A stretch of DNA of 64,000 nt from Thermodesulfovibrionia bacterium (GTDB lineage: Bacteria; Nitrospirota; Thermodesulfovibrionia; UBA6902), in contig JAUSMY010000010.1 of the NCBI GenBank assembly GCA_030646035.1, forward strand, positions 1-64,000, in the 5' to 3' direction. Under the pieces are notes generated by a model. That model was not told the origin of the DNA and ran no database searches. It saw nothing but the letters and a program-made list of their open reading frames with translations. Position numbers and translations under genes: made by a program. This document shows positions 16,158 to 25,726 of this stretch, one piece after another; position 1 is the first letter of the stretch; each line of letters begins with the position of its first letter.

Positions 16158-16190
16158 GCTGATAAAGCTGACTTAACAATAATATGAACT

Positions 16191-16529
16191 ATGTCAGATG
16201 AAGATTCAAAGCTGGTCTACTCAACTGAACAGGAAGTCCCGCGGAAAGAGAAGCCTGAAAAAAAGACTGTATGTACCAGCCTGCAGCCTGCGCAACTGAA
16301 ATTGACCGTCAGGCTTGACCGTAAAGCAAGGGCTGGGAAGTCGGTAACACTCATAGAAGGCCTATTTATTCCACAGCAGGAGATTGAGGCGCTGCTGAAA
16401 CAGCTTAAAACAAAGCTCGGCACAGGTGGCACAGTCAAAGATACATCACTGGAGATCCAGGGCGACCATTGCGGCATACTTATACAGGTGCTGGAGAAGA
16501 TGGGATACAGGACTAAACGCTCGGGTTAA
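16191..16529 (+). CDS. yciH: SUI1/eIF1-like translation factor (YciH family)
   Basis: 112 residues. After a charged N-terminal 45 residues comes the SUI1 fold: VRLDRKARAGKSVTLIEGL near 53-71, KLGTGGTVKDTSLEIQGDH near 88-106, and a C-terminal LIQVLEKMGY. The Gly-Thr-Gly-Gly loop and GDH match the family. In bacteria YciH binds the small ribosomal subunit and can influence start-codon fidelity. Its last bases overlap the end of the convergent small acidic protein gene by four bases. Its neighbours (cold-shock-type helicase, ribosome factor darP) are also ribosome-linked. Confidence 0.85.
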   Translation: MSDEDSKLVYSTEQEVPRKEKPEKKTVCTSLQPAQLKLTVRLDRKARAGKSVTLIEGLFIPQQEIEALLKQLKTKLGTGGTVKDTSLEIQGDHCGILIQVLEKMGYRTKRSG

Positions 16530-16744
16530 TCGTGGAAGGTCAGCAGGTCATCATCATCTAAAGAAACAATATCATCGTCGACATCTACGTCCGTGATCAG
16601 CAGGTCTTTAACCTTCACTTTCTTGCCTTTTTTAGTGCTGCTCTTGTCCTTGATCTTCACCAGTATCTCTTCTACGCTCTGGCAAAATTGATCTATGTCA
16701 GCATCTGTGAATTGTTTATTTTTAGAACGTTTCATCTTTCCCAT
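16526..16744 (-). CDS. Small basic-head/acidic-tail protein, copy 2
   Basis: 72 residues, clear paralogue of the protein at 7469. The start is KMKRSKNKQFTDADIDQFC, followed by a helix-like EEILVKIKDK segment, a basic cluster (KKGKKVKVKDLL), then an Asp-rich tail ending DDDLLTFHD. No known domain is recognised. It lies on the same strand as, and 185 bases downstream of, a DEAD-box helicase, and overlaps the convergent yciH gene by four bases. Both copies sit next to RNA-remodelling genes, so a role with RNA or ribosomes is suggested but unproven. Confidence 0.75.
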   Translation of the reverse strand: MGKMKRSKNKQFTDADIDQFCQSVEEILVKIKDKSSTKKGKKVKVKDLLITDVDVDDDIVSLDDDDLLTFHD

Positions 16745-16929
16745 CCCTTATACTCTCCCAAACATTATTTTTTTTGTTTTTGAATACTATATTTTTCTTA
16801 GAAAATGTGTGGAGATATTAACATATCCTGAAGAAAAATGTGAAGAAGTAAAAAATGCGTATGCGGGCAAATAGGCAATGTTAAGAAAAGATATAAAAGA
16901 TGGAAGCTCGAATTACAAATAAAGCAGGA

Positions 16930-18300
16930 TCAGCTCTTTGGAGAAGGACGGACGGACGGTTTATTAAAAGGCTTTTTCCTCTCTATGCGCCCTGGACCTG
17001 ATTTTTCAGCGCTCTTGGAGGAGCCTGACTTTTGTGAATGATTTTCTCTTCTGTGCGGCCCCTGCCCTGCTGCGAATTTCTTAGGGCCTGCGCCGTGACG
17101 CGGCTTTGCGGGAGCTGAGTCTGTGCCGGCCGGCACCGCAGACCTCCTGCGATAACCTGTAACTATCATCTCGTCTGTGATCTGCGTCACAGGTATGCTC
17201 TGTTTGATATATGCCTCTATATCATGAAGTGAATATACGTACTCATCGCATGCAAGGCTTATCGCCTTTCCTTCCGCTCCGGCACGGGCTGTCCTGCCAA
17301 TACGGTGCACATAGTCCTCCGGGTCCTGGGGAAGGTCATAGTTGATCACGTGAGTCACATCTTCAATATGTATGCCCCGGCTCGCAACATCCGTGGCTAT
17401 GAGTATCGGCAGAGTGCCGCCCTTAAAAAGGGTGAGCACCTTCATGCGCTTATTCTGGTCAAGGTTCCCTGTTATCGAAGCTGCTGCAAATTCATTTGCA
17501 TTTAGGAGGCGGTCAAGCCGCTCTGTCGCAGCCCTGGTGTTGCAGAAGATAAGGTAACGGCCGGCTGGCTCATTTTTAAGTATCCCAAGGAGAAGGCCGA
17601 ACTTCTCTGACGAACCGACGTGGTAGAGCCTCTGCTCTATCTGCTTCACTGTCACCTGCTCGGGCGTGAGCGAGAACTGTTTGGGCATATTCATGTGTTC
17701 GTAGCACAGCTCATGTACCCTATGTGAAAGCGTGGCGGAAAAGAGCATCGACTGCCGCTGGTCATAAGGCGCCATCCTCCTGAGGAGAAAACGTATGTCC
17801 GCGATAAAGCCCATATTGAACATCCTGTCTGCCTCGTCGATCACAAGGAACTCTGTCTTCTTCAGGCTGTAGACCTTCTGCTTTAAATAATCTATCAGCC
17901 TGCCCGGAGTTCCTATGAGCACGTCAACACCCTTTGATATCTCCTCGCGCTGCTTCATATAATCGATGCCGCCGAAGACAGGCAGTATAGTGAAGCCTGC
18001 AGAACCGCCAAGCAGTTTAGCTTCGTTGGATATCTGAACCACAAGCTCCCTGGTAGGAGCGATGATGAGCGCTCGGGGTGAGAGGCCGTGTTCCAGCCGC
18101 GGCATATTAAGCATCCGCGAAAAAATAGCGATAAGAAAAGCTGCGGTCTTTCCGGTGCCGGTCTGAGCCTGGGCAGCAATGTCTACGCCTGACAGCGCAT
18201 CGGGGAGTGTCATGGCCTGCACAGGAGTACATTCAGCAAACCCTGCCGCCCTGATTCCCTGCATGACCTTTTCGGGGATATTAAGTTCTTCGAATTTCAC
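16930..18300 (-). CDS. DEAD-box ATP-dependent RNA helicase, RhlE/RhlB-like
   Basis: 456 residues with Q motif near 5-30, AQTGTGKT at 45-52, PTREL near 83, GTPGR near 133, DEAD near 154, SAT near 190, ASRGI near 305 and HRIGRTARAG near 325 (the common helicase form is RIGRTGR). The C-terminal 60 residues are a basic, Ser/Pro-rich tail suited to RNA binding. It differs clearly from the helicase at 3142. It follows darP by 68 bases on the same strand, consistent with a ribosome-assembly or low-temperature role. Confidence 0.9.
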   Translation of the reverse strand: MKFEELNIPEKVMQGIRAAGFAECTPVQAMTLPDALSGVDIAAQAQTGTGKTAAFLIAIFSRMLNMPRLEHGLSPRALIIAPTRELVVQISNEAKLLGGSAGFTILPVFGGIDYMKQREEISKGVDVLIGTPGRLIDYLKQKVYSLKKTEFLVIDEADRMFNMGFIADIRFLLRRMAPYDQRQSMLFSATLSHRVHELCYEHMNMPKQFSLTPEQVTVKQIEQRLYHVGSSEKFGLLLGILKNEPAGRYLIFCNTRAATERLDRLLNANEFAAASITGNLDQNKRMKVLTLFKGGTLPILIATDVASRGIHIEDVTHVINYDLPQDPEDYVHRIGRTARAGAEGKAISLACDEYVYSLHDIEAYIKQSIPVTQITDEMIVTGYRRRSAVPAGTDSAPAKPRHGAGPKKFAAGQGPHRRENHSQKSGSSKSAEKSGPGRIERKKPFNKPSVRPSPKS

Positions 18301-18368
18301 TACTAATACTATACATTAAGCAGGCAGAGTATTGAAATATAGAAGATACAAATTACAGGCATTGTTTT

Positions 18369-18854
18369 TTAAGTGCTTATATTTTTCAGATAACGAAATA
18401 AAGTGCGGGATGCGCGCGGAGCTTTATTACTTGCAACTTCATTTCTGGCTGACCTGACAAGTTTTATGAATTGGCCTTTTTCAGCTTCGGGTAGTTTTAT
18501 CAATATCTCGTTCATCAAAGCATCATTGCCGCCTATAAGCTCTTCACGCAATCTCTCTGTCTCTTTGAATGCCTCGGTATTCTGCATGGTTCCGGTCTCT
18601 ATATTTAGAACCGCCTCCTCTATAGGCCCCGCATCGATATTCCGCATCAGCGTTCCTATATACTGCATCTGCCTTTTCAGAGCGCCATGGCTTCTTATCT
18701 TTTTTGCGAAGATCACTGCCTCGAGGATCTCCTTAGGCATATCTATATAGTTGATCTGCTCGGCTGAGAGCTTCATGAGCTTCACTCCGAGCGCCTGTAA
18801 AGATAGAGCCTCTTTCTTCTTCTGTGTTTTACTCTTAATTTCCATATCGTCCAT
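18369..18854 (-). CDS. darP: Ribosome biogenesis factor DarP (YjgA, DUF615)
   Basis: A 161-residue, charged, alpha-helical protein matching YjgA/DarP: KSKTQKKKEALSLQALG near the start, an LPEAEKGQFIKLVRSARNE segment near residue 120, and a C-terminal SRTLFRYLKN. DarP promotes maturation of the large ribosomal subunit around helix 69 in E. coli. The family is best known from Proteobacteria, so its presence here is informative about lineage. It is placed between the ppdK terminator and a DEAD-box helicase gene on the same strand. Confidence 0.85.
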   Translation of the reverse strand: MDDMEIKSKTQKKKEALSLQALGVKLMKLSAEQINYIDMPKEILEAVIFAKKIRSHGALKRQMQYIGTLMRNIDAGPIEEAVLNIETGTMQNTEAFKETERLREELIGGNDALMNEILIKLPEAEKGQFIKLVRSARNEVASNKAPRASRTLFRYLKNIST

Positions 18855-18893
18855 ATTTTATTATATATGAAATGTCACTTGATATGAGGAGAC

Positions 18894-18926
18894 AAAAAAA
18901 AGCGGCCCTGTTGCCAGAGCCGCTTT
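18894..18926 (-). terminator. Intrinsic terminator after ppdK
   Basis: On the minus strand GCGGC and GCCGC (18902-18906 with 18919-18923) close a stem continued by CTG/CAG around a GCAA-type loop, followed by at least eight T residues. It separates the glyQ-glyS-ppdK unit from darP. Confidence 0.88.
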
Positions 18927-18948
18927 AAAGTTAATAACTGAAAAAAAA

Positions 18949-21678
18949 TTACTTAGTTCTCTTATTTCTCAACTGAGCCTGAGCAGCAGCAAACCTCGCG
19001 ATAGGTACACGGAATGGTGAACAGCTTACATAGTCAAGCCCAATGTTGTGGCAGAACTCCACAGACTTCGGCTCTCCGCCGTGCTCGCCGCAGATGCCGA
19101 GCTTAAGGTCTTTCTTGACTGACCTGCCAAGTTCAACAGCGGTCTTCATAAGCGGGCCTACGCCGTCCACATCAATGGATACGAACGGGTCTTCTGTGAG
19201 TATGCCAAGCTCCACATATTGAGGAAGGAACCTTCCGGCATCGTCACGGGAAAGTCCGAAGACGGTCTGAGTAAGGTCGTTTGTGCCGAATGAGTAGAAG
19301 TCAGCTATCTCTGCTATCTCGTCTGACGTTACACATGCGCGGGGAAGCTCTATCATCGTGCCTACTAAATATTGCACTTTAACCTTTGCCTTATGCTGAA
19401 CTTCGGTCACTGCATCAACTACGACCTTCTTCATCATCTCAAGTTCTTTGACATGCCCTACAAGCGGTATCATTATCTCAGGAATGACATTTACCTTCTT
19501 CTTCTTTAACTCGCATGCAGCCTCCATTATGGCCCTTGCCTGCATCGCGTATATCTCAGGGAAAGTGACGCCAAGGCGGCATCCCCTGTGCCCGAGCATC
19601 GGGTTGAACTCATGCAGTGATTCGTTCTTTGTCTTCAGATCCTTGAAGTCCACATTCATACTCTTTGCGAGTGACTTCAGTTCATCATCTGTATGCGGGA
19701 GGAACTCGTGAAGAGGCGGATCCAGCAGCCTTATTGTGACAGGCTTTCCTGCCATAGCCTTGAATATGCCGAGGAAGTCCTTCTTCTGGAACGGCAGGAG
19801 CTTTGCAAGCGCCTTCTGTCTTCCCTCAAGCGTATCAGAGAGTATCATCTCACGAACAGCCTTTATCCTGTCAGGCCCGAAGAACATATGCTCTGTCCTG
19901 CATAGTCCTATACCTTCGGCTCCGAACTTTACCGCAGCCTGCGCATCTTCCGGCGATTCAGCGTTTGTCCTGACCTTTATGAACCTTATATTATCAGCCC
20001 ATGTCATGAGCTCTTTATACCATTTATTGTTTTCGGGGTCTGCAGGCAGAAGCGCGAGGCTTCCCTCATACACCCTCCCCTTTGTACCGTTAAGCGTTAT
20101 CCAGTCTCCCTGCTTGATAGACCTGCCGTTCATATTTATCTTCTTTCCCTTGAGGTCTATCTGAAGCTCAGAGCATCCGACTATACAGCACTTGCCCCAA
20201 CCGCGCGCAACGAGCGCCGCATGGCTCGTCATACCGCCCTTTGCGGTAAGTATAGCCTCGGCTGCGTGCATGCCGTGTACGTCTTCAGGAGAGGTCTCAG
20301 TCCTTACGAGTATGACCTTCTCTCCCTTCTTTGCCCATGCCTCTGCTTCGTCAGCAGTTAGAACAACCCTTCCCCTTGCGCCTCCCGGCCCTGCGGGGAG
20401 CCCCTTTCCGAGCCCGACAGCCTTCTTCTCTGCTGCGGGGTCAACGCTCGGATGAAGAAGTTCATCTATCTGGTCCGGCCTTACTCTTAATACCGCTGTC
20501 TCTTTTGTGATGAGCTTCTGTTTGGCCATCTCCACAGCCATGCGGATTGCAGACTGTCCGTTACGCTTGCCCACCCTTGTCTGAAGCATCCAGAGCCTGC
20601 CGTCCTCTATGGTGAACTCTATGTCCTGCATATCCTTATAATGATTCTCAAGCCTGTTCTGATATCCATACAGCTCCTTGTACAGCTTGGGCATCGCCTC
20701 TTCAAGAGACGGAAGGTGCCTTGTGTCATCTGTCTTGCCTGACTTGTTGACAGGATTAGGAGTCCTTAGCCCGGCAACAACATCCTCGCCCTGAGCATTC
20801 GGGAGCCACTCGCCGAAGAACATGTTCTCGCCGGTAGCAGGGTTACGCGTAAAGGCAACTCCAGTCGCAGATGTATCTCCTGTATTTCCAAAGACCATAG
20901 CCTGAACATTTACCGCAGTGCCCCACCAGTCGGGAAGCTTCTCTATCTTTCTGTATGAAACTGCGCGCTTGCCCATCCACGACTGAAATACAGCACTTAT
21001 CCCTCCCCAAAGCTGTTTATGCGGATCATCAGGGAAGTCCTTCTTCAGTGTCTTTTTTATTATCGCTTTGTACTCTTCACACAGCTTCCTGAGGTCAAGC
21101 ACCGAAAGGTCAATATCGCTCTTGTATCCTTTTTTATTCTTCATATCCTTGAGTGCTGAGTCGAGCTTATGGCGGATACCGTCTTCCTCATTCTTCAGCT
21201 CTATGCCGGCTGCCTTCTCCATAACAACATCCGAGTACATCGTCATGAGCCTTCTGTATGAATCATATACAAAGCGCGGGTTGCCGGTCTTTCTGATAAG
21301 GCCCGGAATAGTCTTTGAAGTAAGCCCGCAGTTAAGCACCGTCTCCATCATGCCCGGCATGGAACTCCTTGCTCCTGAGCGGACTGAAAAGAGCAGCGGG
21401 TCTTCAACGTCACCAAACTTCTTGCCTATGATCTTCTCGACCATGGCGATAGCCTTGTCAACTTCTCCCTGCAGTTCCTTCGGATATTTGCGGTTGTTTT
21501 TGTAATACTCTGTGCAGACCTCAGTTGTGATGGTGAATCCAGGCGGGACCGGAAGTTTAAGTTTTGGATGGCCTGCCATCTCAGCAAGGTTAGCGCCCTT
21601 GCCTCCAAGCAGGTTCTTCATATCAGCCTTGCCGTCAGCCTTTCCGGCACCAAAAAAATAGACATATTTCTTAGCCAT
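18949..21678 (-). CDS. ppdK: Pyruvate, phosphate dikinase
   Basis: 909 residues, the usual bacterial length. It interconverts pyruvate, ATP and phosphate with phosphoenolpyruvate, AMP and pyrophosphate, supporting gluconeogenesis or PPi-linked glycolysis. An N-terminal ATP-grasp part (GGKGANLAEM near 26), the swivelling phosphohistidine segment GGMTSHAALVARGWGKCC near residue 480 with its catalytic His, and the C-terminal PEP-binding barrel with GTNDLTQ near 797 are intact. It lies about 194 bases after glyS on the same strand and ends at a strong terminator. The glyQ-glyS-ppdK order is common in related anaerobes. Confidence 0.96.
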   Translation of the reverse strand: MAKKYVYFFGAGKADGKADMKNLLGGKGANLAEMAGHPKLKLPVPPGFTITTEVCTEYYKNNRKYPKELQGEVDKAIAMVEKIIGKKFGDVEDPLLFSVRSGARSSMPGMMETVLNCGLTSKTIPGLIRKTGNPRFVYDSYRRLMTMYSDVVMEKAAGIELKNEEDGIRHKLDSALKDMKNKKGYKSDIDLSVLDLRKLCEEYKAIIKKTLKKDFPDDPHKQLWGGISAVFQSWMGKRAVSYRKIEKLPDWWGTAVNVQAMVFGNTGDTSATGVAFTRNPATGENMFFGEWLPNAQGEDVVAGLRTPNPVNKSGKTDDTRHLPSLEEAMPKLYKELYGYQNRLENHYKDMQDIEFTIEDGRLWMLQTRVGKRNGQSAIRMAVEMAKQKLITKETAVLRVRPDQIDELLHPSVDPAAEKKAVGLGKGLPAGPGGARGRVVLTADEAEAWAKKGEKVILVRTETSPEDVHGMHAAEAILTAKGGMTSHAALVARGWGKCCIVGCSELQIDLKGKKINMNGRSIKQGDWITLNGTKGRVYEGSLALLPADPENNKWYKELMTWADNIRFIKVRTNAESPEDAQAAVKFGAEGIGLCRTEHMFFGPDRIKAVREMILSDTLEGRQKALAKLLPFQKKDFLGIFKAMAGKPVTIRLLDPPLHEFLPHTDDELKSLAKSMNVDFKDLKTKNESLHEFNPMLGHRGCRLGVTFPEIYAMQARAIMEAACELKKKKVNVIPEIMIPLVGHVKELEMMKKVVVDAVTEVQHKAKVKVQYLVGTMIELPRACVTSDEIAEIADFYSFGTNDLTQTVFGLSRDDAGRFLPQYVELGILTEDPFVSIDVDGVGPLMKTAVELGRSVKKDLKLGICGEHGGEPKSVEFCHNIGLDYVSCSPFRVPIARFAAAQAQLRNKRTK

Positions 21679-21872
21679 TTTAAAACTCCTCCTCTAAAAA
21701 TATTTAAAAGTTGAAACTTAAAAGTTAAGAATAAGTTTTGCCGGGATTCAATGGCGAAAAGTTGATTATTTTAGCATATCAGGAATCAAAAATTCCGTAA
21801 AAATTAATGAAACAGGGGGATTAATGACCAAATAAGAAAATATTTTGAAATATGGCAGTTAAAGATCGTTAG

Positions 21873-23909
21873 CTACTGCACTATCCTGGAAAAGTCTGCG
21901 AGCGTATCAAAGATGCTTTTTACTTTGGAAAGCAAAGCAAGCCTGTTTGCCTTTACAGCAGCGTCCTTGTCCATCACAAGCACCTTGTCAAAAAAGATAT
22001 TGATAGGCTCCTGAAGCCTGAACAGCCCGGAAAAGTCCTTCCCGTCCATTTCATTAGAAAGGCTCTCAGCAGAATCAAAGAGCGCCTTTTCCGATTCCTC
22101 TATGAAGAGATCCTTCCTGACCTCGCCTGCCTTGCTCTCGCCGAGAATGTTATAGACCCTCTTTGCGGAAGTGAGAAGCCCTTCAAATCCGGCCTCCTTG
22201 CGGATGGCGGCAAGTATGTCCATCTTCTCCTTTATCCCCTTCATGGTCAGGCCCTTGACAGAAAGCACGGCATTGACAGTGTCATAGCTGTATCCCTGCG
22301 AAAGAAGTATCCCCTCAAGCCTCTGGTTGAAGAAGACGAGTATCTTTTCAGTGAGCGACCTTATTGAAGGCGTATGGTTCTCAAGGCTTTGGAGCGCAGT
22401 CTCGATAATGTTCTCAAGCGTAAGCGGGTAGTCCTTTTCTTGGAGTATCCTGATTATGCCTGCTGCCTGCCGCCTGAGAGCAAAAGGGTCTTCTGAACCT
22501 GTAGGTATCATGCCTAAAAAGAAGAATGATGCGATGTTGTCCGCCTTGTCCGCTATTGATATTATGCTGCCTATGTCAGATGAAGGAAGAACATCTTCGG
22601 CAAACCTCGGGAGGTAGTGCTCATATATAGCATCTGCAACATCCTCATCTTCCCCTGATCCGATCGCATACACCTTCCCCATATATCCCTGAAGCTCAGG
22701 AAACTCGCCCACAACACCGGAGACAAGGTCTGCCTTTGAGAGCATTGCCGCCCTCAGGAGTTTCTCCTCATCCTTGAAGTCAAGTCTGGCCGCAATGAAC
22801 GAACATATGAATGAAACCCTCTCAAGCTTATCAAATATGCTTCCGAGCTCTTCCTGAAATGTAACGTTCTTAAGCTCATCCTTTAATTCCCAGAGCGGTT
22901 TCTGAAGGTCGTCATTGTAGTAAAACCTCGCATCCTCAAGCCTCGCCCTGAGAACACGCTCGTTGCCTTTTCTTACAGTTTCTTTATTGTCAGAAACCGA
23001 ATTGCTGACAACTATGAACTTCGGAAGAAGATTGCCGTTCATATCTTCAAGAGAGAAGTACTTCTGATGTATCCTCATGACCGTGATGGGAAGCTCTTTC
23101 GGAAGCAGCAAATAATCATTATCGAATCCACCTACGATCACAGTGGGATATTCAACCAGAGATACGACCGTATCAAGAAGTTCCTCATCCTCATGTACTA
23201 TGCATCCTTCAGCCTGCTCCACCTTCTTTATCTCAGAAACAATTATCTCTTTCCTTTTCTGCAGGTCAGCTATGACCTTGTTCCTGTTAAGAAGAGATGC
23301 ATATGAAGACGGATCTGCTACCTTGACCGGCTGCGGTGATGAGAAGCGGTGGCCGTAAGTAAGGTTACTGCTCTTGATCCCCTCAAGCTCAAAAGATATG
23401 ACCTCACTTCCCATAAGCGCCAATATCCAGCGGACAGGCCTTACGAACTTCGTGGAGTAACCGGCCCACCTCATGGTCTTTGGAAAATACAGCGATGTGA
23501 TAAGTCCGGGAAGCGATTTTGAAAAGAGATCCTTTGTATCCATCCCCGGCACCTGAACAACAGCCTGAAGGTACTCGCCGCGTTCATTCTTTAGAACCTT
23601 GAGTTCAGAAACATCGATGCCTGCTGACTTTGCAAAACCGACAGCAGCCTTTGTCAGTCCGCCGTCCTTATCATAGGCTATGCTCGTTGGAGGGCCGACC
23701 ATCTCCTTCACCCGATCCTCCTGCTTCTCAGCCACATCATCGATAATTATCGCAAGCCTTCGAGGCGTTGCAAATAACTTTATCTTTCCGTAGGTTATGG
23801 CTTCCTGTGTCAAGAAGTTTATAAAGTTGGATTTTAACGAATCAAGGCCGCCTTTTATAAACCTGGCAGGTATCTCTTCAGTGCCTATTTCTAATAAAAA
23901 CTGTTTCAT
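21873..23909 (-). CDS. glyS: Glycyl-tRNA synthetase beta subunit
   Basis: 678 residues, normal for the bacterial beta chain. The start FLLEIGTEEIPARF and the segments PKTMRWAGYSTKFVRPVRW near 145 and RADL-type HD-domain region near 390-420 are typical. With the alpha subunit it forms the heterotetramer that charges tRNA-Gly; the beta chain binds the tRNA. It starts one base after the stop of glyQ, so the pair is translationally coupled. Confidence 0.95.
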   Translation of the reverse strand: MKQFLLEIGTEEIPARFIKGGLDSLKSNFINFLTQEAITYGKIKLFATPRRLAIIIDDVAEKQEDRVKEMVGPPTSIAYDKDGGLTKAAVGFAKSAGIDVSELKVLKNERGEYLQAVVQVPGMDTKDLFSKSLPGLITSLYFPKTMRWAGYSTKFVRPVRWILALMGSEVISFELEGIKSSNLTYGHRFSSPQPVKVADPSSYASLLNRNKVIADLQKRKEIIVSEIKKVEQAEGCIVHEDEELLDTVVSLVEYPTVIVGGFDNDYLLLPKELPITVMRIHQKYFSLEDMNGNLLPKFIVVSNSVSDNKETVRKGNERVLRARLEDARFYYNDDLQKPLWELKDELKNVTFQEELGSIFDKLERVSFICSFIAARLDFKDEEKLLRAAMLSKADLVSGVVGEFPELQGYMGKVYAIGSGEDEDVADAIYEHYLPRFAEDVLPSSDIGSIISIADKADNIASFFFLGMIPTGSEDPFALRRQAAGIIRILQEKDYPLTLENIIETALQSLENHTPSIRSLTEKILVFFNQRLEGILLSQGYSYDTVNAVLSVKGLTMKGIKEKMDILAAIRKEAGFEGLLTSAKRVYNILGESKAGEVRKDLFIEESEKALFDSAESLSNEMDGKDFSGLFRLQEPINIFFDKVLVMDKDAAVKANRLALLSKVKSIFDTLADFSRIVQ

Positions 23910-23910
23910 T

Positions 23911-24786
23911 TTATTTAATTTTTTTCAGGAGGGGAAACTCCATATCCTCGCGCTGTTTCAGATAACCGACTGCGCAGCGTTTGGAAAGGTTCCTCACCTT
24001 GGCGATGTACTTGGTCCTTTCCGTGACGCTCAACGCGCCGCGCGCATCAAGCATGTTGAATACATGAGAACACTTGAGGCAGCAGTCATATGAAGGAAGC
24101 ACAAGGCCTTTCTTTATCATGTCAAGGGATTCCTTCTCATACATCTCAAAGAGCTTCAGATGCATGCCGATATCAGCCTCGTCAAAGTTGTAGGTTGAGA
24201 ACTCCACCTCTGAACGGTGATGCACATCTCCGTATGAGATCTCATCATTCCACTTCAGGTCATACACATTGTCAACGCCCTGCAGGTACATGGCTATGCG
24301 CTCAAGCCCGTATGTGACCTCAACAGAGACAGGCTTAAGCTCGATACCCCCCACCTGCTGAAAATATGTGAACTGTGTAATCTCCATTCCGTCAAGCCAC
24401 ACCTCCCAGCCGAGTCCCCATGCGCCGAGTGTGGGCGACTCCCAGTCATCCTCGACAAAACGTATGTCATGGTCAATGAGGTCTATCTTCATCGCTGCAA
24501 GGCTCTTCAGATAGATGTCCTGAATGTTATCCGGCGAGGGTTTCAATATCACCTGAAACTGGTAGTAGTGCTGCAGCCTGTTCGGGTTCTTGCCATACCT
24601 GCCGTCAGTCGGCCTTCTTGACGGCTCGACATATGCGGCCTTCCACGGCTCAGGCCCGAGCACGCGGAAGAATGTTGCCGGGTTGAATGTGCCTGCACCG
24701 ACCTCTGTATCATACGGCTGCTGCATGACACAGCCCTGCTCAGACCAGAATGACTGAAGTTTTAAAATTAAGTCCTGAAGATTCAT
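23911..24786 (-). CDS. glyQ: Glycyl-tRNA synthetase alpha subunit
   Basis: 291 residues, the usual length. This catalytic chain activates glycine with [23 protein letters not shown] near 18-37, [17 protein letters not shown] near 53-70 and [17 protein letters not shown] near 142 are family hallmarks. It is followed by glyS. A near-consensus promoter (24829-24857) lies upstream, divergent from the Nfu-like gene. Confidence 0.96.
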   Translation of the reverse strand: MNLQDLILKLQSFWSEQGCVMQQPYDTEVGAGTFNPATFFRVLGPEPWKAAYVEPSRRPTDGRYGKNPNRLQHYYQFQVILKPSPDNIQDIYLKSLAAMKIDLIDHDIRFVEDDWESPTLGAWGLGWEVWLDGMEITQFTYFQQVGGIELKPVSVEVTYGLERIAMYLQGVDNVYDLKWNDEISYGDVHHRSEVEFSTYNFDEADIGMHLKLFEMYEKESLDMIKKGLVLPSYDCCLKCSHVFNMLDARGALSVTERTKYIAKVRNLSKRCAVGYLKQREDMEFPLLKKIK

Positions 24787-24828
24787 CTATTATGTTGTGC
24801 CTCTATGCCTATGATTTTTGTATAAAGA

Positions 24829-24857
24829 AGTATACACCAAAATCTGGAAATTGTTAA
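24829..24857 (-). promoter_or_regulatory. Promoter of glyQ-glyS
   Basis: On the minus strand TTAACA (24857-24852) and TATACT (24834-24829) are separated by exactly 17 bases, about 43 bases before the glyQ ATG. Confidence 0.7.
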
Positions 24858-24932
24858 AGATTAAAACATGTCTCCATCCTATACAATAGAAGAAAAACCA
24901 GCTTATCTTGTATCATTATGGTAATTTTTATT

Positions 24933-24948
24933 TATGATTAAAATCATA
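24933..24948. promoter_or_regulatory. CRP/FNR-type operator, site 1
   Basis: A perfect palindrome TATGAT-TAAA-ATCATA. Its centre (24940.5) is 29.5 bases before the TATAAT at 24970-24975, placing it at about -41.5 of the predicted start, the position of class II activation by CRP/FNR-family proteins. The same half-sites and spacing recur at 25690-25705. Confidence 0.7.
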
Positions 24949-24969
24949 GACTGCAATTACAAATAGATT

Positions 24970-24975
24970 TATAAT
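24970..24975 (+). promoter_or_regulatory. -10 box of the Nfu-like gene
   Basis: A perfect TATAAT with no good -35 but a CRP/FNR-type site in its place. The message would begin near 24982, 39 bases before the ATG. Confidence 0.6.
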
Positions 24976-25020
24976 TAAAATACAGATTGAAATTTAATCT
25001 CATATAAACAAGGAGGAAAC

Positions 25021-25251
25021 ATGTTAAAGGAAAGAGTTGAAAAGGTATTGGGAAAGGTGAGGCCGTTTCTTCAGAGGGACGGAGGGGATGTTGAGCTTGT
25101 TGAAGTTACAGATGACGGAGTGGTAAAGGTCAGGCTTAAAGGTGCATGCTCAGGCTGTCCGGGTGCGACCATGACGCTTAAGAACGCAATTGAAGATACT
25201 CTCAAGCAGGAAATTCCTGAGGTGAAATCTGTAGAGCAGGTCAGAAGTTAA
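25021..25251 (+). CDS. nfu: NifU-like (Nfu) Fe-S scaffold/carrier protein
   Basis: A 76-residue stand-alone NifU C-terminal domain: [17 protein letters not shown] near 13-29 and [16 protein letters not shown] near 43-58, with the CxxC that holds a transient [4Fe-4S] cluster. It delivers clusters to client proteins or repairs them. It has a strong ribosome site (AAGGAGG). It sits 25 bases before a heme-oxidase-like membrane protein and behind a CRP/FNR-type operator, which suggests a redox- or NO-responsive repair role rather than nitrogen fixation. Confidence 0.9.
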   Translation: MLKERVEKVLGKVRPFLQRDGGDVELVEVTDDGVVKVRLKGACSGCPGATMTLKNAIEDTLKQEIPEVKSVEQVRS

Positions 25252-25276
25252 TAGTTGATAATTAAGGAGGAGAACA

Positions 25277-25687
25277 TTGGATAAGATAGTTGTCTGGTAT
25301 TTGAGAATGAGCGTCATATACTTTGTCGCAGGCGCGGCTTTGGGAATGGGGATGTTCATATGGCCTGAAGAATCCGGGATCTATAAAGATATACATGTGC
25401 ACTTCAACCTCCTCGGTTTCATGACGATGATGATCTACGGTGTCGGTTATCACATACTCCCGAAGTTCAGCGGTGTTCATATATACAGCCCCAAGATAAT
25501 GAATGTACAGTTCTGGCTCTCAAACGCCGGTCTGATCGGCATGGCGACAACATGGCCCATGACTATAGTTGGATATGCCGCTGGTATTGCAGGGCCGATG
25601 CTCATGCTGTCAGCAGCGCTCTCGCTTATCGCAGTTATACTCTTCGCATTCAATATACTGAAGACGATCAAGCCGGTTCAGATGTAG
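25277..25687 (+). CDS. Four-helix membrane protein related to heme-copper oxidase subunit I
   Basis: 136 residues with four predicted membrane helices. HVHFNLLGFMTMMIYGVGYH near residues 41-60 resembles the heme-ligand helix region of cbb3-oxidase/NO-reductase subunit I and NnrS-like proteins, with His residues placed to bind heme; the copper-site helices of full oxidases are missing. The start is TTG with AAGGAGG six bases upstream; no better start exists. It is paired with Nfu and followed by DUF1858. A heme-based sensor or carrier for NO or O2 is a reasonable inference, not shown. Confidence 0.75.
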   Translation: MDKIVVWYLRMSVIYFVAGAALGMGMFIWPEESGIYKDIHVHFNLLGFMTMMIYGVGYHILPKFSGVHIYSPKIMNVQFWLSNAGLIGMATTWPMTIVGYAAGIAGPMLMLSAALSLIAVILFAFNILKTIKPVQM

Positions 25688-25689
25688 CT

Positions 25690-25705
25690 TATGATTTGCA
25701 TCATA
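25690..25705. promoter_or_regulatory. CRP/FNR-type operator, site 2
   Basis: A perfect palindrome TATGAT-TTGC-ATCATA. Its centre (25697.5) is 29.5 bases before TACAAT at 25727-25732, the same geometry as site 1. Both sites also share a following GAC. Confidence 0.7.
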
Positions 25706-25726
25706 GACACCGCCTGCGGGACGTAA

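Noticed and set aside
25021-25251. Nfu-like gene as evidence of nitrogen fixation
   Set aside because: Stand-alone Nfu domains are general Fe-S carriers, and no nif genes are present in the window.
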